A DNA stretch of 64,000 nucleotides from Stratiolaelaps scimitus. Taxonomy: Eukaryota > Arthropoda > Arachnida > Mesostigmata > Laelapidae. Position numbers and translations under genes: made by a program. The stretch is from assembly GCA_019614645.1 (NCBI GenBank), contig JABWDB010000001.1:19323501-19387500 (forward strand), written 5' to 3'. Under the pieces are notes generated by a model. It was not told where the DNA came from and made no database searches. It was given only the letters and a program-made list of their open reading frames with translations. Below are positions 12,479-25,443 of the stretch, one piece after another (position 1 is the stretch's first letter; each line of letters begins with the position of its first letter).

Positions 12479-14267
12479 TTCGTTTCATGTCCTAGCAGAC
12501 CTGTATACGATATGCTGCCGCCAATGCGTATATATATATATAAAAATTATAATGCAAATTTAATCGACAACTCCGTATAATTGAAGTTTGGTGCTGCATA
12601 GTAATAAAATACCATACAACAACGAACAATATCATACCATAGAGAGAACTTAGTGGACAGCGCATCCCGTGCGTTTTATAGAAAATGAACATTACTCGTA
12701 TAGCAAGACGCCACCCACGTTCGTTACGTCCTTATGACGCTGAGTTGTGTTCAACGACATTTAAATCTATCGTAAATTTCGCGCTCTTGTCAACAACGGG
12801 CCCCGCGTGATTCGTAGTTGATTGCCCTTTGAGCAATCAGACAACAGAAGCAGCACGCTTTTGTGAAATACGACCCCAGCTAAAGGTGGCGCGTCGACCC
12901 AAGCCGCGACCAGCCAATGAGAGAATTACAAGCCGATAGGAAATTTATTAACATGTGTGAGCGCGCGAATATCGTGTAACAAATGCAACCAATAGAAATG
13001 GCCAACTGACGAATAATCAGCCCGAAACAGAGGAACGCATGATTTTCTTACGCATCAAATAGCGAGAGAGTTCCCGACATGGTCATGTTGTTAATCAGCC
13101 TTAGCCACTATTGGCGGGAAAAGGTCCGCAAAAGCAGCAAACATCTCTTGCGTAGCGTCACTTTTGTCAAGGAACAAAACCACCCAACAGCGACCAGCGA
13201 TCGGTGTCGGCCAACAGCCAACCTAATGCTGCGTAATCACGAGGAAGGTGATCGGACCCGCTGGTCGACTTCGTTATCTGAGCTGCGCCTCCTGAAGCGG
13301 CTGGTTGGCCACGTGGGAGTCGGTGATAGAAAAAATACGAAGCCCAAGCTCGTTTCCATTTTGCCGTTCGAGCGCGACTACGAGCGCGTACGCAGCATCA
13401 ACAGCCTACACTAGCTACTGGTAGTACTCACGGCTGGCTCCTATGGCCACGCCCGCATGTTTAGGACTCCACAACTGCCCGCCGTTGCTCGGCTACCGCG
13501 GTTACCAACGTCGTCGCTGATTCCCTGATTTCAATCTCCAATCGCCAGAGGGCTTAGGGACGAAGTCGGAATCAAGGCCTCTGCTATACAGCTGCACAGA
13601 CACTGCGTCTGCAGCGGCCCAGACCGTTCTAGGCTCGAGTACGTTGAGCAGAGGAGAACGCAGAAAATAACCAGACCATCGTCGGTGGATCAGACTCGCC
13701 GTAGCAGATCCTTGCCAGATATCCATAGGTCCTTTCCTACAGAGGACACAGACACCGCGAGTCGCCCAAAACCTCGCCTTGAAATTTTCTCGTTTTCCTT
13801 TTTCGACCGATCCGATGGGCGGCGATAGTCCAACCGAGCGCGGTCGTTCCTGCACAGCTTCCCTTGTCGGCTGCCGAAGCCTCCTTCCAGCATCTGCATC
13901 GGGATGCCAAATCGGCAACGAACGACAGCAGCAGCACAGAGCGAGAGGAAACAGGAACGAAGGTGAGAAAAGCAACGTACGGCCACCTCGCGGTTACCTC
14001 GGACCTGAACACTGCTCAGAGTCACCAGCAGCAGCAATAGTAGTAGCCGTCGTAGCACTGCTGTAGTTGTTGCAGATGTAGTCGTGCTGACGGTAGCTGG
14101 TGCACTAGTAGCGGACGTGGTGACGCTATGATTCCTCTCTGACTTGGACCACACACTCAGCCTCATGCGATGCTAATGCAACCCAACGATCGGTAGCTCA
14201 CCCTACTCAGTCGAGCATGAAGCACAGCAGGCATCAGGCAGGCAGCAGACGAACCAACAACAAAAAC

Positions 14268-14291
14268 GCTGCTGCTGCTGCTGCTGCTGCT
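14268..14291. repeat. (GCT)n microsatellite
   Basis: Eight perfect GCT units. Confidence 0.95.
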
Positions 14292-14340
14292 GTGGCAGAA
14301 TAATTCACACGCGCGCGCAGAGCGCTGCACCGACAAACCA

Positions 14341-14379
14341 ACCGACCGACCGACCGACCGACCGACCGAGCGAGCGAGA
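14341..14379. repeat. (ACCG)n-(GCGA)n tetranucleotide tract
   Basis: About seven ACCG units pass directly into GCGA units. The antisense strand reads as a Gly-Arg-Ser-Val repeat in a long but unconvincing frame. Confidence 0.95.
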
Positions 14380-15461
14380 GACCCCACCGCCTGCCCGCCA
14401 ACCGGCTGCCATCGGCAAATTGAAACTCGTATCTGAGGCATACGGCAAGATAGATAGAGGGAGAGAGAGCTGAGAAGGAGGTATTGGCTGCTGAGCCCCG
14501 GGCCGATACTGCAGAACACAAACGCCGAACAGCGGCAGCAAAAAACCAAACCAAAAAACAAATAACACGAAAAGCACTGCTGCTGCTGCACCATGATGCT
14601 CTGCCAGTCAGTCTGTGAGTGACCAGCGGCCGAAATCAATGAAATTAGCAAAAATCTCACAGACAACCGACGGTCAGAACAAATCAAAACGATGTGAATA
14701 GAAAAGCGAGGCCAGTGACAACAATAACAACAACATGAGCAGCAGGGGGCAACGTGCAGAGATTTATAAAAGTTGGAGGCAGTGTTCAGCATAAATTTGA
14801 TCATTTCGCTCTTGGGCAAAACCAACGACAAATAGAGGTGTTTTATTAGATTGTAAGTGCAAGCCAACTGCTACACAGAGTGATAATATGCTGAATCGAA
14901 CGAATTTGTATTGAACGATTAGGGAATAGCTGTCGGTCTGCTTCACAACTCTGGCTGTGGCGAATACAGAAAATGAAACATCATACGCACGCGAAACCAT
15001 TTGCCGCATCATCAGATATGCAATAATAGGTATGGTACTCGCTGTATATGGATGCTAATTTTATTATATATGTACATATATCATCTGGCAGTATGATTGT
15101 GCGTGCAGATTCTACGTGCATCTCTCGGATACAATAGGTGTGCTGAGATCAATTATCAATTGAGAAATTCAGGTTATGACGACAGAAAACTGCCGAACCC
15201 CAAAGAGGTGCTGATGCGGACGGTTCGAGATCTGTGTGTTTGCTTGGCACGCTGGCTGGCTGGCTACGCTAGTCCACCTCTTTGCTTACTTGCCGACTAG
15301 CCAGTATGCCCCGCAGTGGAACAAAACGCGTTCAACGGCTCGCCCTGCGTCCACGAAGTGTATTATGTACGGGGCGTCGGCAGCAGGCATCGGCAAGCAG
15401 ACCTCCGTCCGGCGATGTCTGTCCGCGATGGGGTCTTTTCGTTACAGCGAGACAGAACTCA

Positions 15462-15473
15462 CCCCCCCCCCCC
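15462..15473. repeat. C12 homopolymer
   Basis: Twelve consecutive C, flanked by GT- and GGGG-rich sequence. Confidence 0.95.
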
Positions 15474-15720
15474 ATTGAGTGGGGCACAAGGGCGGCGTGG
15501 GGTGTGGGGTGTCGGTCGCTGGGCTCGATCTTTCGGCGGTGGCGTCCGCTCTTCTCATCTCGTCGACTCTCGGAACCGTCGATTCGATAGACCTTCACTT
15601 GGCTGATCTGCTGCTGTGCGCAGGCCAACCTGTGCCAGATCGGGCAGTCGCTTGGCTGCCGAGGGCAGCTACGCAGGCAGGGGTCGGGGCGAGCAAGAGC
15701 GCTAGCACTAAATAAAATAC

Positions 15721-16302
15721 CACCCCTTTTTCCACATTGCTTCATCGTACCACCACTTCAGCGTAACGCTCCCAGGTCTCGCGCGCTCAGCGGTTCCCTT
15801 CTCCTGCCGTTCGTTGCCGATGGAACGAACTCTGACGACTGGACGACCACAGGCTTGAAAGGCTGTTGGAGGTGAAATGGTAAACCGCGGATAGACAGCC
15901 CACGGGAGGCGATCCTGCTGCTCATCATGAAGAGGGACGATTCTTTCTTAACGTTGTTTACTTCGGGTTTATGTTGATGGTGTGCCAAAGCCAACCTGCG
16001 AGAAGCAAACCAACACTTGCACAATAACTCCTACTATATATAATTGTATATATACACCCACGAACTCCCGGACGTAAAACTCAGCCAACTCGTAAACGTG
16101 ACGAAGAATAAAACGTATAATAATAATAATAGCAGTGCAGAGAAACTATATTAACGATGTGTAGCGTTTTTGTTCTCCAGCTAAGCACACAAGTCAATCA
16201 ATTTCTGGATTTAACAACTCAGCCCATCACCAATTTTTAGGTCAATTTGTTTCTACATATACAGCAATCGACATTTCATCATTGATTGATCATTTTCATT
16301 GA
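15721..16302. other. No gene recognised
   Basis: No convincing frame is present. The block turns AT-rich from about 16020 onward, with a short ATA/AAT tract near 16117-16130. Confidence 0.5.
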
Positions 16303-16526
16303 TCTTCAGTAAATTATTTTCTGCTAAGCAATAGCTCTGAGGTCGCAAGTGATTCCAACTCATCATCGTGGAGTGTAGAAGAATTAGATACATCAACGAG
16401 CGAGTTCGGAGTCGAACATTCTAAAATGGATAGTGCAGTTGGTCAGCGCCCCGGACCGTCAACTTGCAGACGGAAGCAATGTCGGCGGTGTCAGGCCGAG
16501 GCGAGTCACAATCTGAAGGCTGTGCG
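16303..16526 (+). CDS. Candidate exon, Ser/acidic then Cys-containing peptide
   Basis: A plus-strand frame is open from 16303 to a TAG at 16528-16530. It has no ATG until 16426, so it is likely an internal exon or one whose start lies at 16426. Possible 3' splice sites are CTTCAG (AG at 16308-16309) and TGCTAAG (AG at 16327-16328); a possible 5' splice site is GCG|GTAGGT at 16527. The peptide has an acidic Ser-rich part (SDSNSSSWSVEELDTS) followed by a basic part with CRRKQCRRCQAE. The composition is protein-like, but I know no family for it. Confidence 0.22.
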
Positions 16527-16530
16527 GTAG

Positions 16531-19500
16531 GTCCCGATTGATGTTGGATGTGCGACACGCTTATCCCTGCTCGTTCCAATCTCCTCGCGTTCACTCAGAG
16601 CTTCACCGCATGGACTATTAGAGAATGATGTCCTCACATGTTCAACATCTGCCTATTTCGCCCTAGAATCTTCCCGACCCTCATCAATTTGCCTTTCATC
16701 CACACGCGTTGCACGACCGATTCCGCCAGGTCTTAGCTTAGAGAAAGAAGAGGTCCAAATTCAAACAGACCTAATTGAATAACCTGGGCACTGGACGGAA
16801 TCGCGAACCGTTGGGTTCGACGTCGCCTTTCTTGCTTCCAGATGTAGAACACGCTGGGCCTGGACCACGCCATCGCCGTGGTACCTACACAAGATAAGAG
16901 CATTGTGTCGCGAAGTGCAGGTACATCGACGGGTGATGTAACGCTGAGGTCGAGACGAAGATATCCATAAAAGAGACACCTCTTAGCACAGTGAATGGCA
17001 GCCGACCAGTTTGGCTGGCAAGCAAAGTGAGCGCTCCCTGCCGGCCGTCGCTCGCTCCCACCGCCGTATCGTCAAAACAGCGTCGGTGGGACGTGAACGC
17101 GACGAAGTCAGCAAGCAACTATATGTCAAACTCAAATGCGTTCAATATGACCAGGCATTGTTGTTCTGGTATATGGACATGTAGGCGGAGGCCAACCCTT
17201 CGCTGAGCGGAATACAAACCAGCGCCAAGATACAATAGCTTGAATCTTTTGACCGCCCCATAATCGCGTCCCGAAACAGCTCAGTGTGCTTGTACGTTTA
17301 AACAAACATAGGAGAACTGAAGTGTTTTTTTTTCCAACTTTTCTATGCGAGCTTTCTCCCTCACCAGATCCAACGCCTTTTTGTGTCTGCACCCTCTCGG
17401 CACGTTTTCAAACCGACCCCCCGGGTTTAAATTTTCCTAAGATTGTTCCCACAGTCATTTGCATACACCGTTATTACCATTGCAATATAGCAATCAACGC
17501 GGCATGTACACGAATCCAGGGATGGGGTAGAGCCGCCAGGTCTCCTGTTGGACGCCTGACTGACTGTCCTTGTGACACTCCTGCCCTCCCTACCAATGTG
17601 TGCTTCGGACGGACACAGCAACTTTAGTCGGCGTTAGGTGGCTCAGATCGTTCGCGAATCTTGCGCGGCTGGCACAGCTTCATTCATGCCGGCTGCACGC
17701 ATTATGAGTGAGTATAATAATAGCTATCTATGATGACGGCGGTGGTGGTAACACCACGGTAGAAAAACGGGGCGTGGAACTACCACTGCCCATGGGGTGG
17801 CACCGGCCAGACATTAGTCGAATCACAGACCGGACGGCCGGCCGACCGACCCACCGAACCGCAGAACGGGATTCGTTCCATGCGCGTAGGTTGCCGCCCA
17901 GCATCTCTCTTTGCCGGACACTGTCAACAGACCCAACAGGACTGACTCTTCCTCCATCTGCCTCTTATCTGGCGGCCACGCGCTGATAGAAATGTCAACA
18001 TAACAAAGTCAACGTCGCCACAGGAACGAACGCAAGACCACGTAATATATGAAATAAACAAAACGAAACACTTTCATTTTCAACTTTTCTTCTTCTTTTT
18101 TGAGAAGATGAAGAAGACGTTGACGGCTGAACCCCCCCCCCCGGACCCTTCGGACTTTTCCCTGGTTGTTTGCGCCCGCAATTGCTCGCCGTTTTCGCAA
18201 TGTTTGATCTTCCGCAAGCGGTGTCAGCACCGTCACCGCTTTCGTTATTTCGTCGTTGTTCCTTGGACTAAAAAGCATATACACAGAGCGATGGGGAAAT
18301 GCTGCTTTGCTTGTGTGGGTTGCGCGGATACCCCACGCGCGATCGTTGCCGCAGCCGCCAAGCCAACATTCAAACAAAGCCAAGGAACATCATTGTTGTT
18401 GTTGCATGAGCGGGTGTTGATACTGCTGATACCGTTCGAGGTTCATTCGAGCAAAATACACCGTGCATTTAGACGAACAACAAAATGACCGAAGTGCTTT
18501 CTGACCAGGGAGGGGCGGGACGGGACGGGCCGGGCGGGCGGTCGGTTGGAGGAAGGTGGTATTGAGGAGGGGACTGTGGATGACGCAACAGCGACAGCTC
18601 CATTCCCTCTCATCTATCGGCCTATCTGTCATTCGGCTATTTCGTTACAACTTTTCGTTGGCAAGAAGCGAGACATTCTTTTGACAGCACCCTAACACCA
18701 CCGAACTATAGTCGATGTATACCCAATACGGTTCGTACGGGAAGGAAGGATCTAGTCGTTGAAGAGGGTAAGCTGATAAGGGCGGGCCAAGCCAGAGACA
18801 ACGGGAGAGAAATGACCAGCCTCGACAAAGCCCCTTCAACAAGGTCAGACGGGGACCATTCGGTTCCAAGTACCAGACAACTGCACGAATGAACGATTCA
18901 ATGAAATATACTGAACTAAAGAACAACGAAATAGCTGTAGAAAGGTGCTGGCTATATCTGTGACTAACAGTTGAGGCGGCCAAAAATTATAATGATAGCT
19001 ACTAGACATTGCCAATTAGAATGGGTTGGCTGTCTTTGTTGCTGCCGCTGCTACTGTTCACGTGATCGTTCCTGAAACTTATATCCGAATGTCACTAGCT
19101 CATCGTTGAACAGCAATAGTAGTATCTCAAAAGCAATCTTACTATTCAAAGTTATTTAGTCAGAAGGATGGCAATTAAAGAAATGGTTTCTTCTACTTCT
19201 CTTTTCCTATTTCTTATTTTTCATCGTATTCTTCGGAAAAGTAGAAAGTACTCAACTTACGCAAGGCTCTACTGCAGCACTACTGACTCACGTTACTTTC
19301 GTGCCATCTCAACATCGTCGGACATAGCGGACACATAATAAGCTAAATGGTAAACACAGAATATATATATATATATATAAGCAGTAATAAACTAGCTGCT
19401 GTGGGCATTCGTCGGATTGTTGCCTGAGTGGCGGTGAGACGAAATGTAGGTGATTCTGGCTGTTTTCTTCCAAGACGGTTTCATCACGGCGACGACCGCG

Positions 19501-21750
19501 CTATGATGAACCAGCGAACTTATGTATCATCCATCCACAGGCCACTCTTTCCTTCTGACGATGAGTCATGGCAGAAATGTTATCGACGAAATCAAATCTT
19601 CTTCAGTGAATGTTTTCTATTATTCACCTTATGGGGTTGATTTGGATCCAGCTGGAGCCGCCCAGAGACAAGCCACCGCAAGGACAGCCAGTTCGTGAAT
19701 ACAGTCTCATGCTGTTAGACAATCTATTGGAACGACATGCGAGACCGTCGCGTTAAAGCCTGCTTGCCTGTACGCGTGTTCGTTTATCTGTGTGTGTGTT
19801 AACACAGCGTGCACTTTTGAGAAACAAAGTCAAGAATAACGAAGCGTATACTCACTATCAAGCACATACGAATTCCTGAGCTCGCGAAACTCAAGTGAGA
19901 ATCAACGTTAGTTCAAGCTAGCTTGCCAAGCAAGTCACTCAAGCCGGTACAGGTATCCACGATGTCCAAACAACAACTAACTGTGGTCGCACCCTTTCGA
20001 ATCAACACCTTAAGTGGCACACACAATTTAGTGCAGGTAACGATGTAAAATAGTAAATAATACTACTAAGAAGAAATAGACAGCATTCTTTCCACTGGCA
20101 ATCAGCCGTTTCATCAACAGTAATCTCTGTTCCTTCCCGGCATCACTGGAAACAATGGGCGGTTTTCAAGGTAGAAAGAAAACCACTTGGAGCGCCCGCA
20201 CAGAGAAGTGAGTCTGGTCACAATAGTCGGTTGGTGTCTGCCATATCGTCCAGGTAGACTCGCTTCGCGAACTTTACTGAATTGGGCCACTCAATAGGCG
20301 ATATCGTCGCCAGTTCTCAAAGTTATTGCCAGAGTTGTTAACAGCCTGTGTAGAAGACAATAGTGTCGCCCAGTAGGTAAATTCAATCGAATGCCAACTC
20401 TACCGTCTAAGGGATATGACCGCGTAAGATTTGGGTGAAAGAAGATACCTGACAGATAGCTACGCAGTGTGGCCTGCGAGAGGAGAACAAATTCTCTCTC
20501 TCTCTTTTATGATGAGTGGATATTGGTGTCCTGGTGTTCCCTCCACCAACTCAGCCTTCGAAAGCCAAAAGCCATAGGAGCAATGCGCCCAGTATCAATA
20601 TAACACAATAGTAGAGTCCCAAATGATCACCGCCGTCATCAACAGTTCCTAACGGCTAGTTCCCGTCATTTTTAATAAAGGCACAATCATGCGCGTATTG
20701 ATATGGTTGTGTATATAATATATATATACGATTAGTACACCTGCATGGGCCATCCGAGCGCACGTAGTGGTAGGAAGCCGACATAGATCTACGCATGACA
20801 CGCAGATGCCCATGAAAAGGGGAGATTAACCAGAGAGCTGCTGCGGTTGATGCCGCTACTACCGGCTGGTTAAATAGCTATCTATCGATACATCGAAACA
20901 TTATTTCTCGCCGAGCATTTGCTGATGTGAGACTGTATGAAACGAGACCAAACTTTTTCATCACCGTCAACGAAGTTGGCGACAGCGAGTAGAGCATCAT
21001 ATCCTCGCTAATGCGGCATGACTGGAAACCGAAGCGTTTCCAGGGAGACAGCCGATAGCGACAATGGCGATAGAGGGCAGAAACGACTTTGGTGTTCTTC
21101 TCTATCATCTACCTGTTATATTTATCTATAATATTCGACGTAGAATGAGGGCGATACAGCTGGGGACATCTTGGAGCGCGTAATGTGGGGTGCGGAGAGA
21201 GGGTGGGGTTTTGTAGTGTTGGTAAATAGAAAGATAGATTATGTGATGGGTGGCTACAGCCGAGACACCGACGATCGCGTTATCGAACTGAAGATGCTAC
21301 CTAACAAATAGACTTACACGTTTCAATTTATAGATTCGTTTTCGTTATTGTTGGCAGTGCACTGCATTCGTCATAGGAGACAATGGCTTTCGATTTGTTT
21401 GTAGAATCATAGAAGCGACCATACTAAACGGCTACCATACAGAGGTCACGTAACGATTTGTCGAAGACATTGGAGAAAAAGTCAAGGTGGCAAAATAGGC
21501 AAATTTGCTGCTAGCTCCGACGCGTCGCAAGCGATACGCTTCTGGTGGCGGTTGTAGCCACTTCACTTTGAAAAAAAGAAACATAACGTTGCCTTTTCGG
21601 CCAACACAAAAATATCGAATGCGGGCAAGGACGGACATCGTCGGCTGAAGACATTTGCTCAGTTAGTCGGCTGCTAACTAACAAGCTCGCGTTTGTCTGC
21701 ATGCCTCATTTGTGTCAACAACAACAACAACATCAGTGGGAGCAGCAGCA
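16531..21750. other. No gene recognised
   Basis: The frames are short and unlike known proteins. Features are a C11 run at 18132-18142, a short (AT)n tract at 19361-19379 and a possible 5' splice site at 17704 (TATGA|GTGAGTAT). No exon partner was found. Confidence 0.5.
19361..19379. repeat. (AT)n microsatellite
   Basis: 19 bp of AT alternation. Confidence 0.9.
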
Positions 21751-22341
21751 GACGAAAACTAAGCGCATCTCTCTCTCTCTCTGTCTCCAGGGCGCAGCGA
21801 CGCCCATGTAGGAGATATGAGCAGCAGCCTCATTGCATCTCGTAAGGTGGGCCGGAGCGTAGAGAACTGCCGCTATTTTCGCCGCCTATGTCCGCACCGC
21901 GCACATTTGCGTTTGGCATCTTCATCTTCATTTTCACATCGCACATCACTGCCCGAAGCCCATAGCACGGCTTTAACGTCGACCTCAACGCCTCACCAGC
22001 CTAAACCCATCGAGTTGTTCCCAAAGCGTCTAGCCCTTCCGGCTGCTCCACAGAAACTATACCTTGCACTAGCGCGACCGTACACATGCACACTTTTCAC
22101 TCGCAGTCGCTCAGAATGTTGGCGTACATAGTCATAGACAAGCAACGGCCGACCGCTCCCGAGGCCGCTTCGTTCGTTCGTCTCTTTCTATCTATTCGCC
22201 CCACAGCGTGCTACATACCATCCCCTACGAATACAGACAGACCCTCCAGTCGGTACGACCATGTGAGTCGTTGGACCTCTGCAGCAGCCAGCGTCGGTTG
22301 TGAGTGCGAGCCGAAAGCCTCGGTTGTGAACGGTCGTTATT

Positions 22342-22364
22342 CCGCCGCCGCCGCCGCCGCCGCC
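22342..22364. repeat. (CCG)n microsatellite
   Basis: About eight CCG units. It reads as poly-Ala or poly-Gly in spurious frames. Confidence 0.95.
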
Positions 22365-22890
22365 ATCACCACCTGCACGCAATTCGCCATCGCGTGGCCA
22401 TCATCCGGCTCCTGCTCGTGCGAGGGAGGCGCTGAGACACAGCGAGTCGGGGTGTGTCTTGACCGAAGCAGTGGCGCGCAGGGACAGATAGGTAGCCGGT
22501 TGCTCAGCAGGCTCGCCAGGCATAGCTGCATCCATCCCCAGGAGCCCTACATACCCTTTCCTGTTTCCCATTTCAGCTCTGCAGTGACACACAATGCGAG
22601 TTGACAGGCCAACCAGCCGAAAGGCTCGCTGGCTACCCCAGCAGCAGCAGCAGCAGTAGTCGTGGGTCTGTGAGGCTGTTCGAAAATGAAGGCACACATA
22701 ACACCTAGGTGTGACGCGTATGTGCGGTAGCTCTCTGGGGAAACGCTTTCGGGGAACACACCGCTGAGAAATACCTCTCACTGACTCCATGTCGACCAGC
22801 CATTCTATACCCTTACCAATACAATCTACACAGACGCTTACCCCCAGGCGCACATAGTCATTCATATCGCACTCCTGTATATACATATAC

Positions 22891-22978
22891 ATATATATAT
22901 ATATATGTGTGTATATAAATAATGAGCACTAACCTTCCCACATATATATATATGCATATATATATATATATATATATA
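22891..22978. repeat. Cluster of (AT)n tracts
   Basis: AT alternation at 22891-22906, 22942-22953 and 22956-22978, with short spacers that include TGTGTG and TGCATA. Confidence 0.9.
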
Positions 22979-23621
22979 CTTTCAAAGGTCTAGAAATTTG
23001 TAGATGTCTGTTTACGTCTCCTAGATTCACAACGTGCTCTCGTGGGTGAAGGTTTAACTAAAGAAATCAAATGACGGATGAAATCCAAAATATGCCAATT
23101 TCATTAGCACAGATAAGGTGTTGTCCCAGATGTTCTTGACCGCATCGCTATAGAGGAACGAATAGCCTTGTTCTGGCCCCTTTCTACAGCGAATGCCGAA
23201 TCATCGCGTTGATGGTCCATCCACACGATCATCGTCATCGTGCAGGGCTTTTCAGAATCATTTTTCATTTCCTCTCAATCTGGCGGTAAAATAAGAATCA
23301 TGTAAAGAGGTTTCGGTATCACCCAATTGTGCAGAGAATCCCTAGACAAGCGGTCGGCATAAGTCAAGACCTGGCCCTGGCCCGTCATCGCTCGCTCCGT
23401 CCCAACCGGCCCGGCAAAGCCTCCGTTTGTCCTTGACGTGCGAACTCTCATCCACGTTCATGGATCAGCAGACCGCGCGCGTTCCAGCAGCAGCAGCAGA
23501 ATCAGCCACGGCCCAGCTCAATGGAGAGACAGGAGGCGGCAGCAAATACAGGGGGAGCCGTCGGCAGAGTCTAGGCAGAGTAGTGCAGTCGTTCTATACG
23601 GAGATACCGCCGCACCGAAAT

Positions 23622-23639
23622 AGCAGCAGCAGCAGCAGG
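23622..23639. repeat. (AGC)n microsatellite
   Basis: Six AGC units. Confidence 0.9.
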
Positions 23640-23933
23640 AGAGCTTGTGTACGAGAGAGCGAGGAAGGGGCAGCCCTCACTCAGACTCGACCGGCACAGC
23701 GGAGTCAGCCAGCTCTCGCGTCGCCTGCTCCCATTGTCCGTGGGGACCGCGTCAGAGCGCGAACCTATCGCTCGCAGCAACGGCGCTATCCAGCATACCC
23801 ACCCAATCTCTACCCCCAGTCCCGATCTGCCAGCGAACGACCCAGAACACATCGCGCAGACACAGGCAGCATGCACAACACCATGAACAGCCACCACCCA
23901 CAATCCATACGCCCACCTTAATCATAATATGTA

Positions 23934-23953
23934 GTAATAATAATAATAATAAT
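23934..23953. repeat. (TAA)n microsatellite
   Basis: About seven TAA/AAT units. Confidence 0.9.
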
Positions 23954-24890
23954 ATCTATTATTGCGACATTCAGATAACCGAGCCAGCATGATGATAACG
24001 GAGGTAGTACGTTGCGCCAGAGCCACCACCACCACCAGCAACAGCACCGGCGGCGAAATAAACTACTGATATTTGCCAGTCGCGAGTTCTGAGCGAACGA
24101 CCAGAGCCCTACCCAGACAAAAAGGTTAAATGTGGGCGGATGGGTGGATTTGAGCGATCGAAATTCGAATATTTCGATCCTTACCCTCAACCTTACCCCG
24201 CCTCCGCCGCCGCTGCCCTCCTCTCACTGACTGATATTTAGGATCATCGGAATAAAATGGATGCATATATCCTATTCTTTACACTTGCTGACACGTATTC
24301 TGGCCAAGATATGCAGCCTGGACAATAATGCTATGATAAATAAATATAATAGTAACGTGTTAGTGATATCTATCCAAAGGAGAAGTTGTCAACCAGCGAA
24401 CGGAATTGACTACGTTCGGCTTCGCCCTCCATCCTCTGTTGAAACAGAGATGAGAAACCAGTGACGGACACGTTTCTCGCGAAGCAGAGAATTAATGACA
24501 ATTGTACTGTAACACTAACAACCATACGTGAGGTCCATGTATTTTCCATTGTATGCACGCCGCCTTCGTATGGACAATTCAGTCAATATTTACATCATTG
24601 TGCATGCTCGGGAGCCAACTCAACACTAAACATTTTTCATATTTGACAGCCTTCAGAGTGCTCCAGGTTGGAGAATCCATCGAATTGGTCATGAAATGAT
24701 ACAACACGCTGCCAATATGACACATATGAGCTATTACAATTTACTGCCGCGTTGTAAATAGTGTATTCACTCTACATATTGCTACCTACAGCATATCACA
24801 ATACGATTGGCAGGAGTATTCAACAACCAACAGACAAGAAGAAGCCGTCAGACTATTTCAGATAGGGAAACTTGCACAGGACAATTCTAT

Positions 24891-24891
<1 letters not shown>

Positions 24892-24944
<53 letters not shown>
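24892..24944. repeat. (AT)n microsatellite, about 53 bp with one phase slip
   Basis: AT alternation at 24892-24901 and 24903-24944, broken by a single extra A. Confidence 0.95.
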
Positions 24945-24947
<3 letters not shown>

Positions 24948-25263
24948 CCTTCTTCACTACAAGCACGGTGTTGGCGATCAAAACTGTCCAGAAAGACTTT
25001 GGAGAGAGGCGCTGTTGTTACACAATAGTTCCGAACAGAAAGAAGAGAATTTCTCCCCGCTGGAAGGAAGCGCCAAGAAGAAACTCGATGGATAAACGTG
25101 TTGTTATGATCGTGTAACAATCACTTGCGACGGCTGGTGGCTGAATTATCTGTTCACACCAATAATCTAATAACTCACGAACGAGCATTCGCGGAGTGAC
25201 GCACAGCAGCGATTTATTGTCTACTGTTCGTGCAACCACCTAGTTAGGGCAAACTCGTTGCCG

Positions 25264-25286
25264 TTATTACTATTATTATTATTATT
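25264..25286. repeat. (ATT)n microsatellite
   Basis: About seven ATT units with one interruption. Confidence 0.85.
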
Positions 25287-25376
25287 CTGCTGATATCCGA
25301 TAATTATCGCTTGCGGACCACGTGCGTTCTACGCTTAATGAGAAAAATACATAAAAACAATATAACTGTTAATTAC

Positions 25377-25443
25377 CTGACGAACGAGCGATGTTATGTC
25401 TCGGCTCCTGTATCGCCTGCACAGGTCCAGGCACTACAGTCAT
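25377..25443 (-). CDS. Candidate first coding exon of an unidentified minus-strand gene
   Basis: On the minus strand an ATG at 25443-25441 opens 22 codons plus one base, starting MTVVPGPVQAIQEP. It ends at a good 5' splice site (CGTCAG|GTAATTAAC, GT at 25376-25375). An in-frame TGA lies two codons upstream. The peptide is not low-complexity, but it is too short to assign and no downstream exon was found. A chance frame is quite possible. Confidence 0.2.

Larger units (their letters stand above)
6016..13000. other. Microsatellite-rich region without a recognised gene
   Basis: No frame here resembles a known protein. The block holds many simple repeats: (TG)n at 6171-6187, several (AT)n arrays listed separately, (GCA)n at 10847-10865 and a GCC/GGC-rich palindromic stretch near 11485-11515. 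A possible 5' splice site occurs at 9708 (ACGCC|GTAAGTAATC) after a 66-codon frame, but the frame itself is not protein-like. Confidence 0.5.
13001..15720. other. GC-richer, triplet-repeat-rich block without a recognised gene
   Basis: Long overlapping open frames on both strands come from low stop density and simple repeats; none resembles a known protein. CTG/CAG tracts, an ACCG tetranucleotide tract and a 12-C run are present. The block resembles promoter or 5'-leader DNA, but no start site can be fixed. Confidence 0.4.
21751..24250. other. GC-richer, repeat-rich block without a recognised gene
   Basis: Several 60-170-codon frames overlap on both strands, and all are driven by CAG, CCG and Ser/Arg-rich repeats. 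The block carries (CT)n near 21771, (CCG)n, (AT)n, (CAG)n and (TAA)n tracts. It resembles leader DNA, but no splice structure could be fixed. Confidence 0.4.

Noticed and set aside
14163..14867. 234-codon minus-strand frame
   Set aside because: It runs through (GCT)n and (ACCG)n repeats, is rich in Ser, Cys and Leu from simple sequence, and resembles no protein.
18766..18785. CTGATAAGGGC resembling the 3' end of miR-184
   Set aside because: The seed half does not match and no hairpin is evident.
24001..24015. GAGGTAGTA resembling the let-7 seed
   Set aside because: The match stops after nine bases.
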